From Lycorma delicatula (Eukaryota > Arthropoda > Insecta > Hemiptera > Fulgoridae): a stretch of 64,000 nt of DNA. The notes beneath the pieces were generated by a model. That model was not told the origin of the DNA. It did not search any database and worked only from the letters and a program-made list of their open reading frames with translations. The position numbers and the translations under genes were made by a program. Shown here piece by piece: positions 49,433 to 60,839 of the stretch. Position 1 is the stretch's first letter, and each line of letters starts with the position of its first letter. The DNA is taken from assembly GCF_047948215.1 (NCBI RefSeq), contig NC_134460.1, forward strand, positions 126,493,324 to 126,557,323. Reading direction: 5' to 3'.

Positions 49433-50291
49433 TAACTTAGGAGAATTAATAAGAATTTAAGAAATCTTAGTAATATTTATTATTACATTTTCATAAACTA
49501 GAAAATTTTTAAACATTGTCTTTTTACTCTCAAGACTTGATGGGAGTATCCAGAGAGGGCAAGGTAGGGCAACTGTTCCCCTTCCAAGATGAAACAAATT
49601 AAAAAAAAAAAATTAAAACAAAAAAATATATAATCTTACTTGCATCGTTAAAATCTTACTTGAAATTGCAAATACTTGCCACCTTACTTGCGGCAACAAG
49701 ACTTTCCTAGAATAGTCTTGTCACTCTTCGTCTCATTTCACGACACGACGGAAATATTTCAGAAGCTACTGACATAGTATATAAGAGCGCAGACATTTTT
49801 GGTTAGGGTCAGTACAGTTGTTACTTTCACACAAGTGTACTGTATGCAATTTTTTACGAATGTAAAGTTTGTTTTTTCGTGCCGGCCACCTGTCATCCAC
49901 TTTATTACAACGAATGGATATCAGAACATTTTTTTGGTAAGTAGCCTACTGTGACGTTTATTACACGTTTTTATTTAACTTGCAATGTATGTACCGTAAA
50001 TTTCATAAGCGCTGCCCTTGCTTTAAAGGCATGTAACTTAAAATTTGCTATTCTTCATTTTTTTTTGTTCTTGCAAGTATGTTCCTAGGGATTCTTTTGG
50101 ATCTTTCAACATAAAATAAATTTTTGTATTTAAGTTTATAATTTTTATTAAGTTCTTCTAAGTAATCAATACTTTTGATGAATAATTAAAAATAATTCAA
50201 ACCGTGACCTAATTACCAATATTGCTTTTGGCAACTGCTCGGTTTTTATATCAGTAAACTCGGCTCGTTTCTAGTTTATTCTAAACTAAAC

Positions 50292-50306
50292 TAGAAAGAA
50301 AGAAAT

Positions 50307-50337
<31 letters not shown>

Positions 50338-50345
50338 GAAAGAAA
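50292..50345. repeat. (GAAA)n microsatellite
   Basis: About 54 bp of GAAA units with a few A-to-T or A-to-C changes, inside the hAT element. Confidence 0.9.
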
Positions 50346-50565
50346 AACATTTAACTGCATTTTGACAAATTTATGTTTATAGGGATTTATGTTTATAGGG
50401 ATAAATGGAAATATCCGTTTTGGGGTCCCTGAGTCCAAAAAAAGTGGTTTTTAAAAAATGTCTGTATGTCTAATACCCCTTTCTATTAATGATTGTTTAA
50501 GTTTTTAATCTTATAATGATGAGAGTCATATTTTTATAACAATATAAAACTCAATTTTTACAAAA

Positions 50566-51080
50566 ATGTCAGTTAGAACCTTCCTTATCAAACCAATCCT
50601 TGTCAAATTTTCTACAGATAAATCGCCTGCATTTTCATTGATAAATTTCCATCCGAGTAACATGACATTTGTTTCATTGAAGGAATGGAATGAAAGTAGT
50701 TCATCGTGTTCAACTTTCTACAATTTAGAAGGCATTGAAGGAGTAAAGGAATTGTGGATTAAAATTTTGAGTGAAATACAGAAAGCGCCAGACATAATTG
50801 AGATTTTAAAAAAGAGCAAATCGTTTTTCCCAACTATTAGAAAGGCTCTGTTGATATTGCTTTCACAGCCCTGCACAACAAGTACTATCGAATGTTCATT
50901 TAGCTCCCTTCGTTGAATTAAAACATGGCTAAGAAGCACCATTGTTGAAAACAAAATAAATGGATTAGCTATGTTAAGCACTCACCAACAATGCGTTTTC
51001 GCTGACAAAGAGCAGTCAGTTGAAGCTGTAGTTAGACAACAATTTGCGTGTAATCCTCACAAACTATTGTTACAAAATTA
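50566..51080 (+). pseudogene. hAT transposase C-terminal dimerisation region, broken
   Basis: The frame reads KELWIKILSEIQKAPDIIEI, FFPTIRKALLILLSQPCTTS, TIECSFSSLR, a stop, then IKTWLRSTIVENKINGLAML. This is the hAT C-terminal dimerisation signature (YP.......LL..P.TTA..ERSFS.LR.IKTWLRS). The stop replaces the Arg that normally follows LR. The catalytic core and zinc finger are absent. The family with ZMYM-like relatives fits best. Confidence 0.85.
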
Positions 51081-51233
51081 ATTTTTTTTTTTAAATAAAT
51101 TTTTACTCTTCCTTTTGTTATTGTGTATTATTTCTAGAACCGATCTCATGAATTATCGTTCCACCACGAAAGAAGTTAAATTCAGAAAGGGCCCTCTCTT
51201 CCATTTTGAGCTGGATATGCCCCTGCAAGACAC

Positions 51234-52085
51234 TAACTTTATATTTAATACATTATAATTCTTTTAAACTCATCTTTTTTGCTTGGTTAGAAATTAGGAT
51301 TTCAAACCTCTCAGAAATCTATAAAATGTATTCTACTGATCACTGTTGTCGAGTTAATGATATATTATCATAAAATTCTCTTCCATTCTATTAGTTTGAT
51401 GCCTTCTACCAATCTGATATTTCTACAGTTCTATCTCAAATATATCATTTAAGAAGAGATATTGAATTCATAAATGTTTATTTGCTTCTTTTTTTAAGAT
51501 GCGTGAAATTGGTATATAAAAATGTATATCATAAGTCCTTCAGAAAGACAATAAATAATATTAGATTAAAAATGATAATTGATTGCTGGAGAATTTTGGT
51601 GAAAGCTTTTCTTTCTATCTTCTTTTATTAAAGCTCCTTTTATTTCATCTTTCCAAGTGCTCTAATTTTTATTCATTGTGTAGTGTGAGTTACTGTATAA
51701 AAGTTTACATTTCCGGATGAGGTTCAGGTATATTGTAAGTAGAAAAAAATCTACTATGCTGAAATCACACCTAAGACACCCGTATAATTACTCTAGCGTT
51801 TAGTTTAACATTGCAAGTTTCAGTAATTAAAATTTATTAAGTAAACCCTTAAATCAATAAGTTTGTTGTTTATACCACTATATGAATAATACGTAATAGA
51901 TATATACATGATGACAAATAATGATAGGTAGTCGATAAGAAGTCTGGACATAATACAGGTTTGTTTTTACCAACCAGTTTTCCAGCTACTGTTGGGTCTG
52001 GATATTTGTGTGTAGAATGGCAACTACAATCACTGCTACTGGCTTGCCCGGCCTGACTTAACTGCAGATGTAATTCAATGTACCA
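51234..52085. other. AT-rich spacer
   Basis: No gene recognised. The 82-codon minus-strand frame at 51870-52118 partly overlaps the decayed SINE and has no motif. Confidence 0.4.
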
Positions 52086-52302
52086 GTTAATATATAGTCT
52101 TGAACAGACTCTGGTCAATGACTCTTGAGATGTGTGATTAATTGAAACCTAATACTAAAGAACACCCTTATCCACAGTCTAGCATTCAAATTCATAGAAA
52201 TTCAACTGCCTTTACAAGAATATGAACCATAGAACTCTTAACTTTAAAAATCAGTTGATTTTGCAATGATGAGTTTAATCATTAGACTAACTCAATGGGT
52301 TA
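52086..52302 (-). mobile_element. SINE family A, strongly diverged copy
   Basis: Reverse complement keeps the order head-body (taacccattgagttagtcta, tttgaatgctagactgtgga, ttaattaatcacacatctca) but with many changes, so this is an old insertion. The 3' tail is not clear. Confidence 0.75.
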
Positions 52303-52479
52303 GATAATACAAATATAATATTTTAAATATGATCAGATAATTTTCTTGAATATGACTAATTTTCAGGAAAATTTTATAGTTACCTATCGTACTTTTTAGT
52401 AAACAATCTTATTTAATGTTTTTATGGAAGATATGATTAAAATAAAAGTAGTTTAAAAGAAAATGAAGGTTTCATTGAG

Positions 52480-53225
52480 CCAGGAAGCTAAATAAATTGT
52501 ATAAGGTTCTTGTTGTTTTTAAAGATTGGTTTTTTAAACGATGATCACAGAATGTTCAGCAATTAATGTGAAAATTTAAAGACGTAAATATTAGGAAAAG
52601 TACTGAGAGTAGTAGACAATAAGCCAATGGTTTTCTGCATAAAATAAGGAAAAAATGATTATGTAAAATATAATACAGATAAATAGGTGCAATGTCAATA
52701 GAAGATTCCAAAAGTAAAAACCAAATAAAAACTAGAATCTCAATGAATAAGGAAGTATTTAACTGAAAGAGACATTTTCATTAAGTAAGATGGGGTTAGA
52801 ATGGACGAAGTATCTTGTAAAATGTTAGGATTGGAGTGTTCTTTTGTACAGATGTGTGATATATGTACTAAGGAAGAGATGAAGAAAAGCTTATGTATAT
52901 GAAATCTGAAAGTGGAGAATGCGAGATTAAAATTAAACGAGCAGACAAAGTAAAAAATTAAGGAATAAGGAGGAGAATGAATTAAAATAGAAGCTTAACC
53001 AGAACAATTCAGAATAGGAAAGACAATTTACTTAGACATGCCATGAGAGAAGCAAGGCTAAAAACTTGTTAGAAGGATCAGTGCAGAAGCCAGAAAATAC
53101 TAAAATTTATAAAATATAAAGAAAATGGGAGCTATCAGAGTTTTAAAAGTTTACCTGGGAATAGATGATAATGGAAATGGACTTGGTGCATGGAACCTAC
53201 CTTAGAGCAGATAATCATGTGATGA
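52480..53225 (+). pseudogene. LINE C relic, 3' end
   Basis: Decayed frames contain KTRISMNKEVFN, WSVLL-like FFCTDV, EEKLMYMK, RTIQNRKDNLLRHAMREARL and a terminal LGAWNLP...NHVMMMT ending in 'gtgatgatgacc'. The order (YVWS, G.E.W, K.R..E.WC.RR, R...L.GH..R) is that of the C-terminal third of RTE-like proteins such as the 985-aa protein here, though much diverged. GATGATGA near the stop fits RTE-type 3' ends. Confidence 0.6.
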
Positions 53226-53582
53226 TGACCACATTTTTATGTAGTTTTCTGTTAGAAATACAACTTTAAATCTTTTATTCTTTTTATTAACTTCTTTATA
53301 TTATGGTTAATGAGATTTAAATCTAAAAAAAAATTCATTTCAATAAAATTTAAATATTTTTGTGTAATTACACTTAATTCACTTCTGTTAATTTGAATTA
53401 AATTAATGAGAGTTATTTGTTTAAAATGATCAACTTGTTAAAATGACAAATTGAACCTTAACTACAAAATTCTTTTAAACCTTTTTTCATAATGATTTCA
53501 ATTACTTTAGTGATCATATTCAGTAACTGGTGCTGCTATTCTCATCCTGGTGTCAGCTATTACGTTTAATATGGTTGGTTAT

Positions 53583-54310
53583 TCCTACTTTCTTGTACAA
53601 AGTAAAGGAAGTATTGTGATCGTGAAAAATTTCAGTTTTCAAATTTCAATGAAAATATCCATTTTTACTATTCCTGAATCCATTTTGATTAGTTTCAGTG
53701 TGATGTCTGTACATACGTATGTATGTATCTTGCTTAACTAAAAAACGATTAGACGTAGAATGTTGAAACTTTGGATTTAGGACTGTTGTAACATCTAGTT
53801 GTGTACCTTCCCTTTTGATTGCAATCGACTGAACCAAAAGTTTCCGTAAAAGCCCAAAATCAAAAAAAAAAAAATGGATTTTGGACCTTTTCTTAACTGC
53901 AGTAATAAGTCCTCATTAAGAGATTTTCAATGATATATCATAAGTGATACTTATTTTAATTGGTTCCAGAGTTATAGCCAAATGAAGTTATAATTAATGA
54001 AATATTTAATCTTATAAGAAGAAGGCACATCGGTTCAAATCAGACTTGATTTTTAAATTTAGATATTTTTTTAAATATCAGATTTTTTTTTAAATTTAAA
54101 TATATTGATTTATTAATAATTTTAACCTCTGATTGTAAAAAAAATTTACAATAAATAATAATTCAAAAACAATAAAAAAAAATTATGAAAAAATATCAGA
54201 AGTTAATGATGTAAAATTTTATGTACTTTTCATTTAAAAAGAAATATGTATATGTAATTTAACAGGCATACAAAGAAGTCATGTGTTGTCCACATCACAT
54301 TTTTTTTAAT
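53583..54310 (-). mobile_element. Short element family M, copy 4 (longest)
   Basis: In plus orientation it begins at tactttcttgtacaaagtaa (second terminus, with an internal palindrome ctttgtac/gtacaaag-like) and ends at 'caaagaagtcatgtgttgtc' (first terminus). Inward from both ends the sequence is ACTTYCTTGTAC, suggesting ~12-bp terminal inverted repeats. No transposase is encoded; the two short frames are not conserved in copy 3. Confidence 0.75.
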
Positions 54311-54439
54311 TATTCTAAGAACCAATTGCAGAATGTAATCTAAAATTGTGTTGAATTTGAATTATGTCTACTTATTTAGCATATATGTTTATTATATGTT
54401 TTGGTGTGATTGCATATTTTATAATTTTCAAGTAAGTCG

Positions 54440-55420
54440 AGGTTTCTTTTATTTTCTTAATGTATAAAATAAAAATTTTGTTGTCAATGTTGATGGATTT
54501 GTGTATGTGAGATGGTTAGTAAACATTGACTCTATGTTACTATGGAGGGTTTTCAAGTTTTCATTGAATTTTTGTTTGAAGATGCATTCATTTGATCAAT
54601 GTAGAACACGTGGAGTTGGAACAATTCAGTTTGTAAATGTCAGGGATGAAGTATTTGTTTGGTGATTTTGTTTCATCTATAATGATATTTTTCTGAAAGC
54701 CACATAGTATTCAGATAGTTTTAAATTATTTTTTCTGATTTTTTTTATATATGTTTGTGGGATTTATTTCTTATTTGCTAATTTTTATTTATATTTATTT
54801 TTGTAGCAGTCAATGATTTTGCCATTACATCCATTTGGGTGTGCAAAAGTATTTTATAATGCTGAGTTGTGTTTGATTTGATGATAATGGTGTGTATATA
54901 CTTTGGTTGTAATATACGTTGGATGATAATTCTGTGGATCATGTTATTGGAAGTGTCTATCACTGATGATCTTCCATGTATTTGAAAATCTGTTTCTGTT
55001 GGTTGATTTTATTAAATGGTGAGGTCAAGAAAATTTACTGCTTTATTTTGTTTATATTAAACTGTAACATTCAATTTACATTATATTTTGCATGTAACTG
55101 TTTACATTGTCTTGCGTTGCTTTAGTACAAGATGGTGTCATCAGTATATTTATCACTGTATGTTATATTGGAAGAATTTTTCTTAGGGAGTACATGTGTT
55201 TGTTTTACGAGTTGCAGAAAGGTTTTTATTAGAATGCTGAAAATAGAGGAATCCACAGAATTTCATCAAGTTGTCTATTTTGGAACCTAATTTTGTTTCA
55301 TAATATTGTGAAATATTTTTATTTATATACAAGTAGTTCTGAAGTGTGTCTTTTTTTGTACTTAGTTATGTTTCAATTTGTTTTTAAGAAGGGAGAATAT
55401 TTTCGTTAAGTTATTACTAT
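54440..55420 (-). pseudogene. Penelope-like retroelement relic (RT plus GIY-YIG-like end)
   Basis: Minus strand, from 55420 downward: LGSKIDNLMKFCGFLYFQHS (compare MGSPIS...AEIFLQ), then DKYTDDTILY (RT box YxDD) near 55132-55165, KAVNFLDLTI near 55020-55050, NYHPTY, VAFRKI, and YFIPDIYKLNCSN followed by KFNENLKTL at 54545-54660. The last block corresponds to the GVYKL.C..C...YIGQT.R....R..EH segment of GIY-YIG endonucleases in Penelope-like elements. Numerous stops and frameshifts; key GIY-YIG residues such as YIGQTGR are lost. Confidence 0.65.
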
Positions 55421-56137
55421 GTATATTCACTGTGTTAAGTGATGCTAATGCTGAGTTATGGTGTTTGTTGTTTTTTATCTTGTTTATTAACATTTAGACT
55501 GTTTTTTTTTTTTTTTAATGAATATGTAGGATTAATATCTATTGATTTCTTATTACCTTGTCCATGTGTAAGTTTTGGGGAAGGGCATTTCAGTCATTTA
55601 CATTGTACTATATAGGAATACTATTATTTTGGATTTTTACAAAGGTTTGGGGATTCAGATTGGATTTATTTTTTCAAACTTTGTGAATTTGGATTTGTTA
55701 ATGATTCTTTAATTGTGATTTACTGGTTGAATCAGGTCTGTGTTCTTTGTGAATAAAATCTAGAAGTTTATTGTTTATGTGTCAGAATTGCAGTTCTTAA
55801 TGCATTACTTCTTTAATAAATAAATAATTTAATTTTTACTGATGAATATTTTGTTATTTTACTATTATGTTACTTGGGTTGAACTACATTTCAGTAGACT
55901 TCTGACCTGAATTATTTAAATTTATTCATATTAGCAAGCTCACATTCTAGTAAAAATGTGGTTCTTTAAGTATAAATGATACATTGTGACTGTAAATTCT
56001 TGTATACTGGTAGCAACTAAAGATGAAAAAGTAACCAGTGAAAGGACAAATTTTTCTCATTTTATTCATCTATCATTTATTCCAATTTATTTTTCAGTAA
56101 AACAGATGTGCAAATCCAATTAAAAATAACCAATAAA

Positions 56138-56138
<1 letters not shown>
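55421..56138. other. AT-rich spacer
   Basis: May include further 5' remains of the Penelope-like relic, but nothing readable is left. Confidence 0.35.

Positions 56139-56229
<91 letters not shown>
56139..56229. repeat. (AC)n microsatellite, about 45 units
   Basis: Uninterrupted AC dinucleotides. Confidence 0.95.
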
Positions 56230-56230
<1 letters not shown>

Positions 56231-57072
56231 AATGAATATTTTTAACAGTTCCAAACAGTTGCATATATTTCCAAAGGTATGTGTTTTAGATACTTAAAAT
56301 TGATGAGATTAATAGTAGTGACAGTACTAGTGATGATAAATAATAATAAACTATAACGATAATAAACTATCCTATGGCCTTACCTCACATGCAAAAGCAT
56401 GCACACGTACAAATATTATTAAAAACCAACATTATTTTATAAATATGCTTTATTATTTTATTAAACATTATTTTATTAAATCACTATACGCATGCGTAGG
56501 CATGTGCTTTTATATATTTATATATATATATTGAAACCTTTGTTGTTTTTCTTTATATCTTTTATTCACACCTTAATGTTTACTAGATTGTGTAATTTCT
56601 GTAATTAATCATGTGCTTTTGATAATTTTGTAATGTAGTTATACTTTTTACAAGGAATGCAATATTATTATAATTAAAGTTATTTCAATCAATTATAATG
56701 ACCTGAAGTATAAAATATAGAAAACTGAATTAATGAAATTGACATCTTAAATTTTTTTTTAAATTGATTTTGTAATTAATATTGTTTTATTTTACTGCTA
56801 TACAAATAATTGTATTGATGCTAAGAGTAAAAAAAAGCAAGTGTTACTCTGCAGGATGGAAAATAACTATTTTATTATTTTGTCTAAACGAAATTGACTT
56901 TATAATAAATTTATAATTCCTGTAAATTAATCAGTCTTAATACATTTAAAACAGCCAAATCAAAAAATAATTAAAATTAATATTTTGAAATTTAGGATAT
57001 TTAAATTCTGTGTATATAATTTCTTAAAATATCTTCTGATTCTAAAGAGAAAGTAAGAAAAAAATTTCCAGG
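56230..57072. other. AT-rich spacer
   Basis: No gene or shared repeat recognised. Confidence 0.4.
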
Positions 57073-57082
57073 TTGTTATTAG

Positions 57083-57345
57083 CCCACCGGGCTGGTCTAG
57101 TGGTTAACTTGTCATCGCAAATCAGCTGATTTTACTAGGACTTGAACACTGGAACTCTCGACTTCCAAATCTGCTGATTTGGGAAGACGTGTTCACTACT
57201 AGACCAACCCAGTGGGTTAGGAATGGCCAGTCCGACTGTACAAGACCACTCTTCATTTACATTCATACATATCACCTTCATTCAACCTTTGAAGTAATAC
57301 CTTACCGTGGTTCCAGAGGCTAAACAGAAAAAGAAAAAAGAAAGA
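57083..57345 (+). mobile_element. Chimeric SINE A: head, inverted head, tail
   Basis: 57083-57131 is a normal SINE A head (gggctggtctagtggttaac) of the 'gtcatcgcaaatcagctga' variant. 57132-57217 is the reverse complement of a head of the 'gtcttcccaaatcagctga' variant. 57218-57345 is a normal SINE tail in plus orientation. The whole is flanked by ttgttattag (57073-57082) and ttgttactag (57346-57355), one mismatch, so it probably inserted as one unit. The two heads can pair as a hairpin with arms of about 50 bp. Confidence 0.8.
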
Positions 57346-57589
57346 TTGTTACTAGCAATTTATTAAGACATATTGCGTTTATATTTAATGGGATACAATT
57401 GAATTTGTAATGATATTAATATATTAACTGCAGATTATTATTAATAACCTATAAAAATTGTAATAATTCTATCAAAATAGATTGATCATGTAGTAAAGTC
57501 ATGTTAAGAGAAATGGTTAATAATTTTCAAAGTATAATAATGATTAAAGTAATAATAACAATTTTTATTATTAAAGCAACATTTTGCAT

Positions 57590-59045
57590 TCATTTCTCTT
57601 TCTTTTGAGTGTTTCTTTCTCGGTATTCCAATAAATAGTTCTTTATTCTTTCACCTTGTTTTTGCTTCCTCTCTTTTGACCAGATGTTGGTATTTTCTCC
57701 TTCTCTTGGAAATCCTTGAAATCTTATAACAATTTTCTGAACTTTGTTCTATATTATAATATTTCCTCAGATATTTTCTTATTTTTTAGGTCTTTTTGAA
57801 CCACTGAAGTCCATTGATTTCTTTTCTTTTTGTTGTAAATGTGATAGAAGATTTTTTGTGTGCCTCTTTATCATTCATTTTCATAAAGTGACTGAAGAAT
57901 TTGTATTTTTATAATTTCTGAATTTTTCAACTATTTTTATTGGTTCTAGGTTTTTTCTCAAGATTTTCTTTTCTTTTTTCAATTACATTTATTTCACCTG
58001 ATTTCAAACTGAAGATGCATTTTGATACAAACAGGTCTTCTGGCTTGATTACCATAATGTGATGACTGATTCTGGCTTATTAGCATTTAATATTTTTTGC
58101 AATCAGACCTCCTAAGGATCATGCATGCATAGTCTTTGGTTTGTTTTTAATTGATTGGGATTTATTTTTAGAGGATTATTTTAAATATTTTTCAAATATT
58201 TTTTCTGTTTAGGAAATTTAGGGACTTTTACAAAATTCTTTCATTTTTTCCTATAACTTTTCTCTCGTATTTTCAATACATCCATTGATTGTGTTTTCTT
58301 TTCTGTTCTCTGGAAATTTAGATTCATCCATTAGTTTTCTGAAAAAATATCTGTCAGAACTTATTTCTTCGGAAATATTTAATAATTTTAAATCCTTCTC
58401 AATTTGTTTGATCTACCTTATTTTGATTTTGAACCATAAAATTTGAGTCTTTTTTATCTCACTGTATGGTCTGTTTTTTAAAATGTTGGTTAATTTTTTC
58501 TGATTTTTTTAAATTTATAAATATTTTTGATGTATTAAGTGATTTTTTCTTAAAATTATTTTTTCAACTTTGTATCTTTCTTGAGAAATTCTGTAGAACT
58601 TTCGCACTGTATAGAGCTTCCTGATAAAAACTACAGTTTTGTAGTGTCTTAATTTCGCATTTTTGGATAACATTTTTTTTCACTGTAAACGTTGCTTGTA
58701 CGATGAGAGCCATTTTCCATTTTTTGTGTTCTGGTTTTTATTCCATCTTTTTCTAAAACATTAGGAATAATTATTTCACCTAAATCTTTAAATTTTTTAA
58801 CTTTTGATTGATTCTTCTTCTGAAATGTTTATTGTTTGATTCTGCTGTTACTGGAAAACCATTTTTTTAATTTTAATTTTCGCCTAGATTTTGCCCCGTT
58901 TTTTGTAAATCTTAAATATTTGAATTTTTCTATTCCACTTTCTGATTACTTTTCCAGAACGCAATTGAACAATTTTGGCGAGACTACCTTGCCTTGCTAA
59001 AGTTTTTATTTCAAAGGTTTGGAAATTCTGCCTAAAAATTTAATT
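57590..59045 (-). pseudogene. LINE A relic, second copy
   Basis: Minus strand from 59045: FQTFEIKTLARQGSLAK (compare FEIKTGVRQGDGLSP), KVIRKWNRKIQIFKIYKK, then FKDLGEIIIPNVLEKDGIKT near 58760-58800, and the 3' block that matches 30780-31300. Many stops and frameshifts. It preserves parts (the region around 58100-58750) that the first copy lost to the LINE B insertion, so the two together define the family. Confidence 0.75.
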
Positions 59046-59139
59046 TTTGATACACTACTACTATTATTATCATTATTTTTTCGAGGTTTTAGAGACATGG
59101 ACTACTGTGGTCAATTGCCTCTTTACACATCAAATGTGA

Positions 59140-59161
59140 TGATCGCAACACGTTGCGATCA
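59140..59161. repeat. 22-bp palindrome
   Basis: TGATCGCAAC, two bases, GTTGCGATCA: perfect 10-bp arms with a 2-nt centre. Confidence 0.85.
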
Positions 59162-59214
59162 ACATTTTTTTTTGGTAAGAGAATAGTATTTTTGATATTT
59201 AAAAGACTTTAAAC

Positions 59215-59580
59215 CTTCGGTGATAGAGGAAGGCGCGGGGACCACGCTTCCGCGAATCGGTTAATTTGACAGAGAATTGTAAGTTATATTAGCTGGTCGT
59301 GGTTGGAGGAAGGCTTACGAAGCCATAGTAAGTTGTGTAAATACACTGATGGAAATGCCTGCTGAGGCATTTATATCGGTGATATCCTGAGGCCAAACTG
59401 ATGACTGTGATATTTTATCAGGTTTAGAGGGTCTAAAAGACGACCTCCGGTAAAGCCCATCAGAGCCAGGAACGAAGGGAGTGGTGAGGCGACCAGGATT
59501 GTTTTATTCATTGATTTTTTTTATTCCTGGCCCCAAGGGGAAGACTTTTATCCCCTTGGGGCCAGGAATAAAAAAAAATC
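59215..59580 (+). repeat. GC-rich repeat family G, copy 2, with A-rich 3' end
   Basis: Aligns with the reverse complement of 40765-41000 from 'ggaggaaggcttacg' through 'gatggaaatgcctgctgagg', 'tctaaaagacgacctccggt' and 'gaggcgacc'. It ends in 'ggccaggaataaaaaaaaat', an A-rich tail that suggests retroposition. The terminal 67 bp form a hairpin described separately. Confidence 0.65.
59513..59580. repeat. 68-bp near-perfect hairpin
   Basis: Left arm 59513-59540 and right arm 59552-59580 are reverse complements over 28 bp with one extra A in the right arm; the loop is 11 nt (aagacttttat). The right arm corresponds to the expected 3' end of repeat G, so the left arm is an inverted copy of it. Confidence 0.95.
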
Positions 59581-59589
59581 TTAATAAGA

Positions 59590-60275
59590 GAAGAAAATAT
59601 GTACATATATTATGAAATACGAAAAAATTGATTTCATGTTTGTGTGGGTGTATATTTTTCTGAAAGCAATTTTATAACTATTTTCTCTTGGATAGCTTTT
59701 TTGTTTTGTTGAAGGCTCCTTTTTTGTATTTTCAGTGTTTCACAATATAAGATTTAGTATTTTACGAATTTTTTAAAATTAAAGATATTTTAGTAATTTC
59801 TTAAAATAATGTAATTTAATTAAAGAAAATAAGTGTAGAAGGAGATAAAAGAAACGATATGCTGTAAATTTTTTTAACGATATATAAATATAAATTAGTT
59901 ATTTAAACGTAGCTTAGTTATTTATTCTTACAAGTTCATAATGTGTGGTTCTAGCCCTTGACCTATTGTGACTTCAAAAAATTAATTATCTTTGAAGGTG
60001 AACAACAAATCTCAACTCTTTCTCTCTCCAACCAATAATTATTTGACCTAATAGTTAATTTAAAAATTACTATTTCTTTTATCAGATTCAGATATATCAC
60101 CACATACGTTTGCTAATACTGGTTTTAATAATACTAATAATAATTATTAATTATAGTTTTAATATAATTATTGTATAACGTGAAAGTTATACAATAACGA
60201 TTAGTTATTCTATTTTTTCGATTTCAGATATGCATTAGATGTATATTCTAGTAGTAAAAATTTGGAAATGGATTG
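59590..60275. other. AT-rich spacer
   Basis: No gene. A small inverted pair (ataattattgtataac / gttatacaataacgat) lies around 60166-60205. Confidence 0.4.
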
Positions 60276-60279
60276 ATAG

Positions 60280-60372
60280 GTAAAAAAATGTGATACTCAT
60301 GAAGGAATCGAATCCAAAACTAGTGATTTAGAAACTAGCTTACTAATCACTACACCAATGGGTTCGACCGTT
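60280..60372 (-). mobile_element. tRNA-like sequence (SINE C or tRNA pseudogene)
   Basis: In reverse complement: A-box-like TTGGTGTAGTGATTAGTAAG and B-box-like GGATTCGATTCC about 40 nt later. The flanks do not fold into a full acceptor stem by eye, and only one copy is present in the window. Confidence 0.45.
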
Positions 60373-60839
60373 AATGTTTAACTTGTTTATATACCTATAT
60401 AGATAATTTTTTTCACATTAAAATATATAATTTTGAATTAAAGCAATTTATCTTACTTAAGCAGTCTATTTTATGCGATCAATAATTGATTGTTCTACGT
60501 CCTATAGATCGAATAGAAAAATTGATTAATGTTACTGTTATTTGTACGATTTTATCATCTCTGAACAAGTTCTAACTCATATTGAAGTGAAATTTTTTAT
60601 GTATATGTAAAAAAGAAGCTTCATGTGAAAATATAATCAGAAAATAACAAATTATGGGCTAGTATTATGATCTAGAGAGGTTGTCTATCAAATTTGTATT
60701 ATAAACACAGTTTAGAAATTTAATAATACAGGTCATCGAAAAAGGTAGCAGGAATTTAAAAAAATCTTGTCTCAGAAACTACTAGAGATAATCAAACGAG
60801 TATTTTTCTTAAAAATTAACATACCTATCTTTTACATAC

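Larger units (their letters stand above)
49539..51225 (+). mobile_element. hAT transposon, internally deleted
   Basis: Terminal inverted repeats of about 15 bp (left gatgggagtatccag; right end, reverse complement, caggggcatatccag, four mismatches) are flanked by 8-bp sequences caagactt (49531-49538) and caagacac (51226-51233), six of eight identical. The 8-bp duplication and CAGGGG termini are hAT characters. Only the C-terminal part of the transposase remains inside. Confidence 0.8.

Noticed and set aside
50566..50916. Domesticated hAT-derived host gene
   Set aside because: The frame stops within the dimerisation signature, and the sequence lies between hAT termini with a target duplication.
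57590..59045. T-rich stretch as a regulatory or matrix-attachment region
   Set aside because: The minus strand reads as a decayed LINE A reverse transcriptase, which explains its A-rich composition.
60280..60372. Possible functional tRNA gene on the minus strand
   Set aside because: Pol III boxes are present but no complete cloverleaf could be drawn; kept only as a tRNA-like element.
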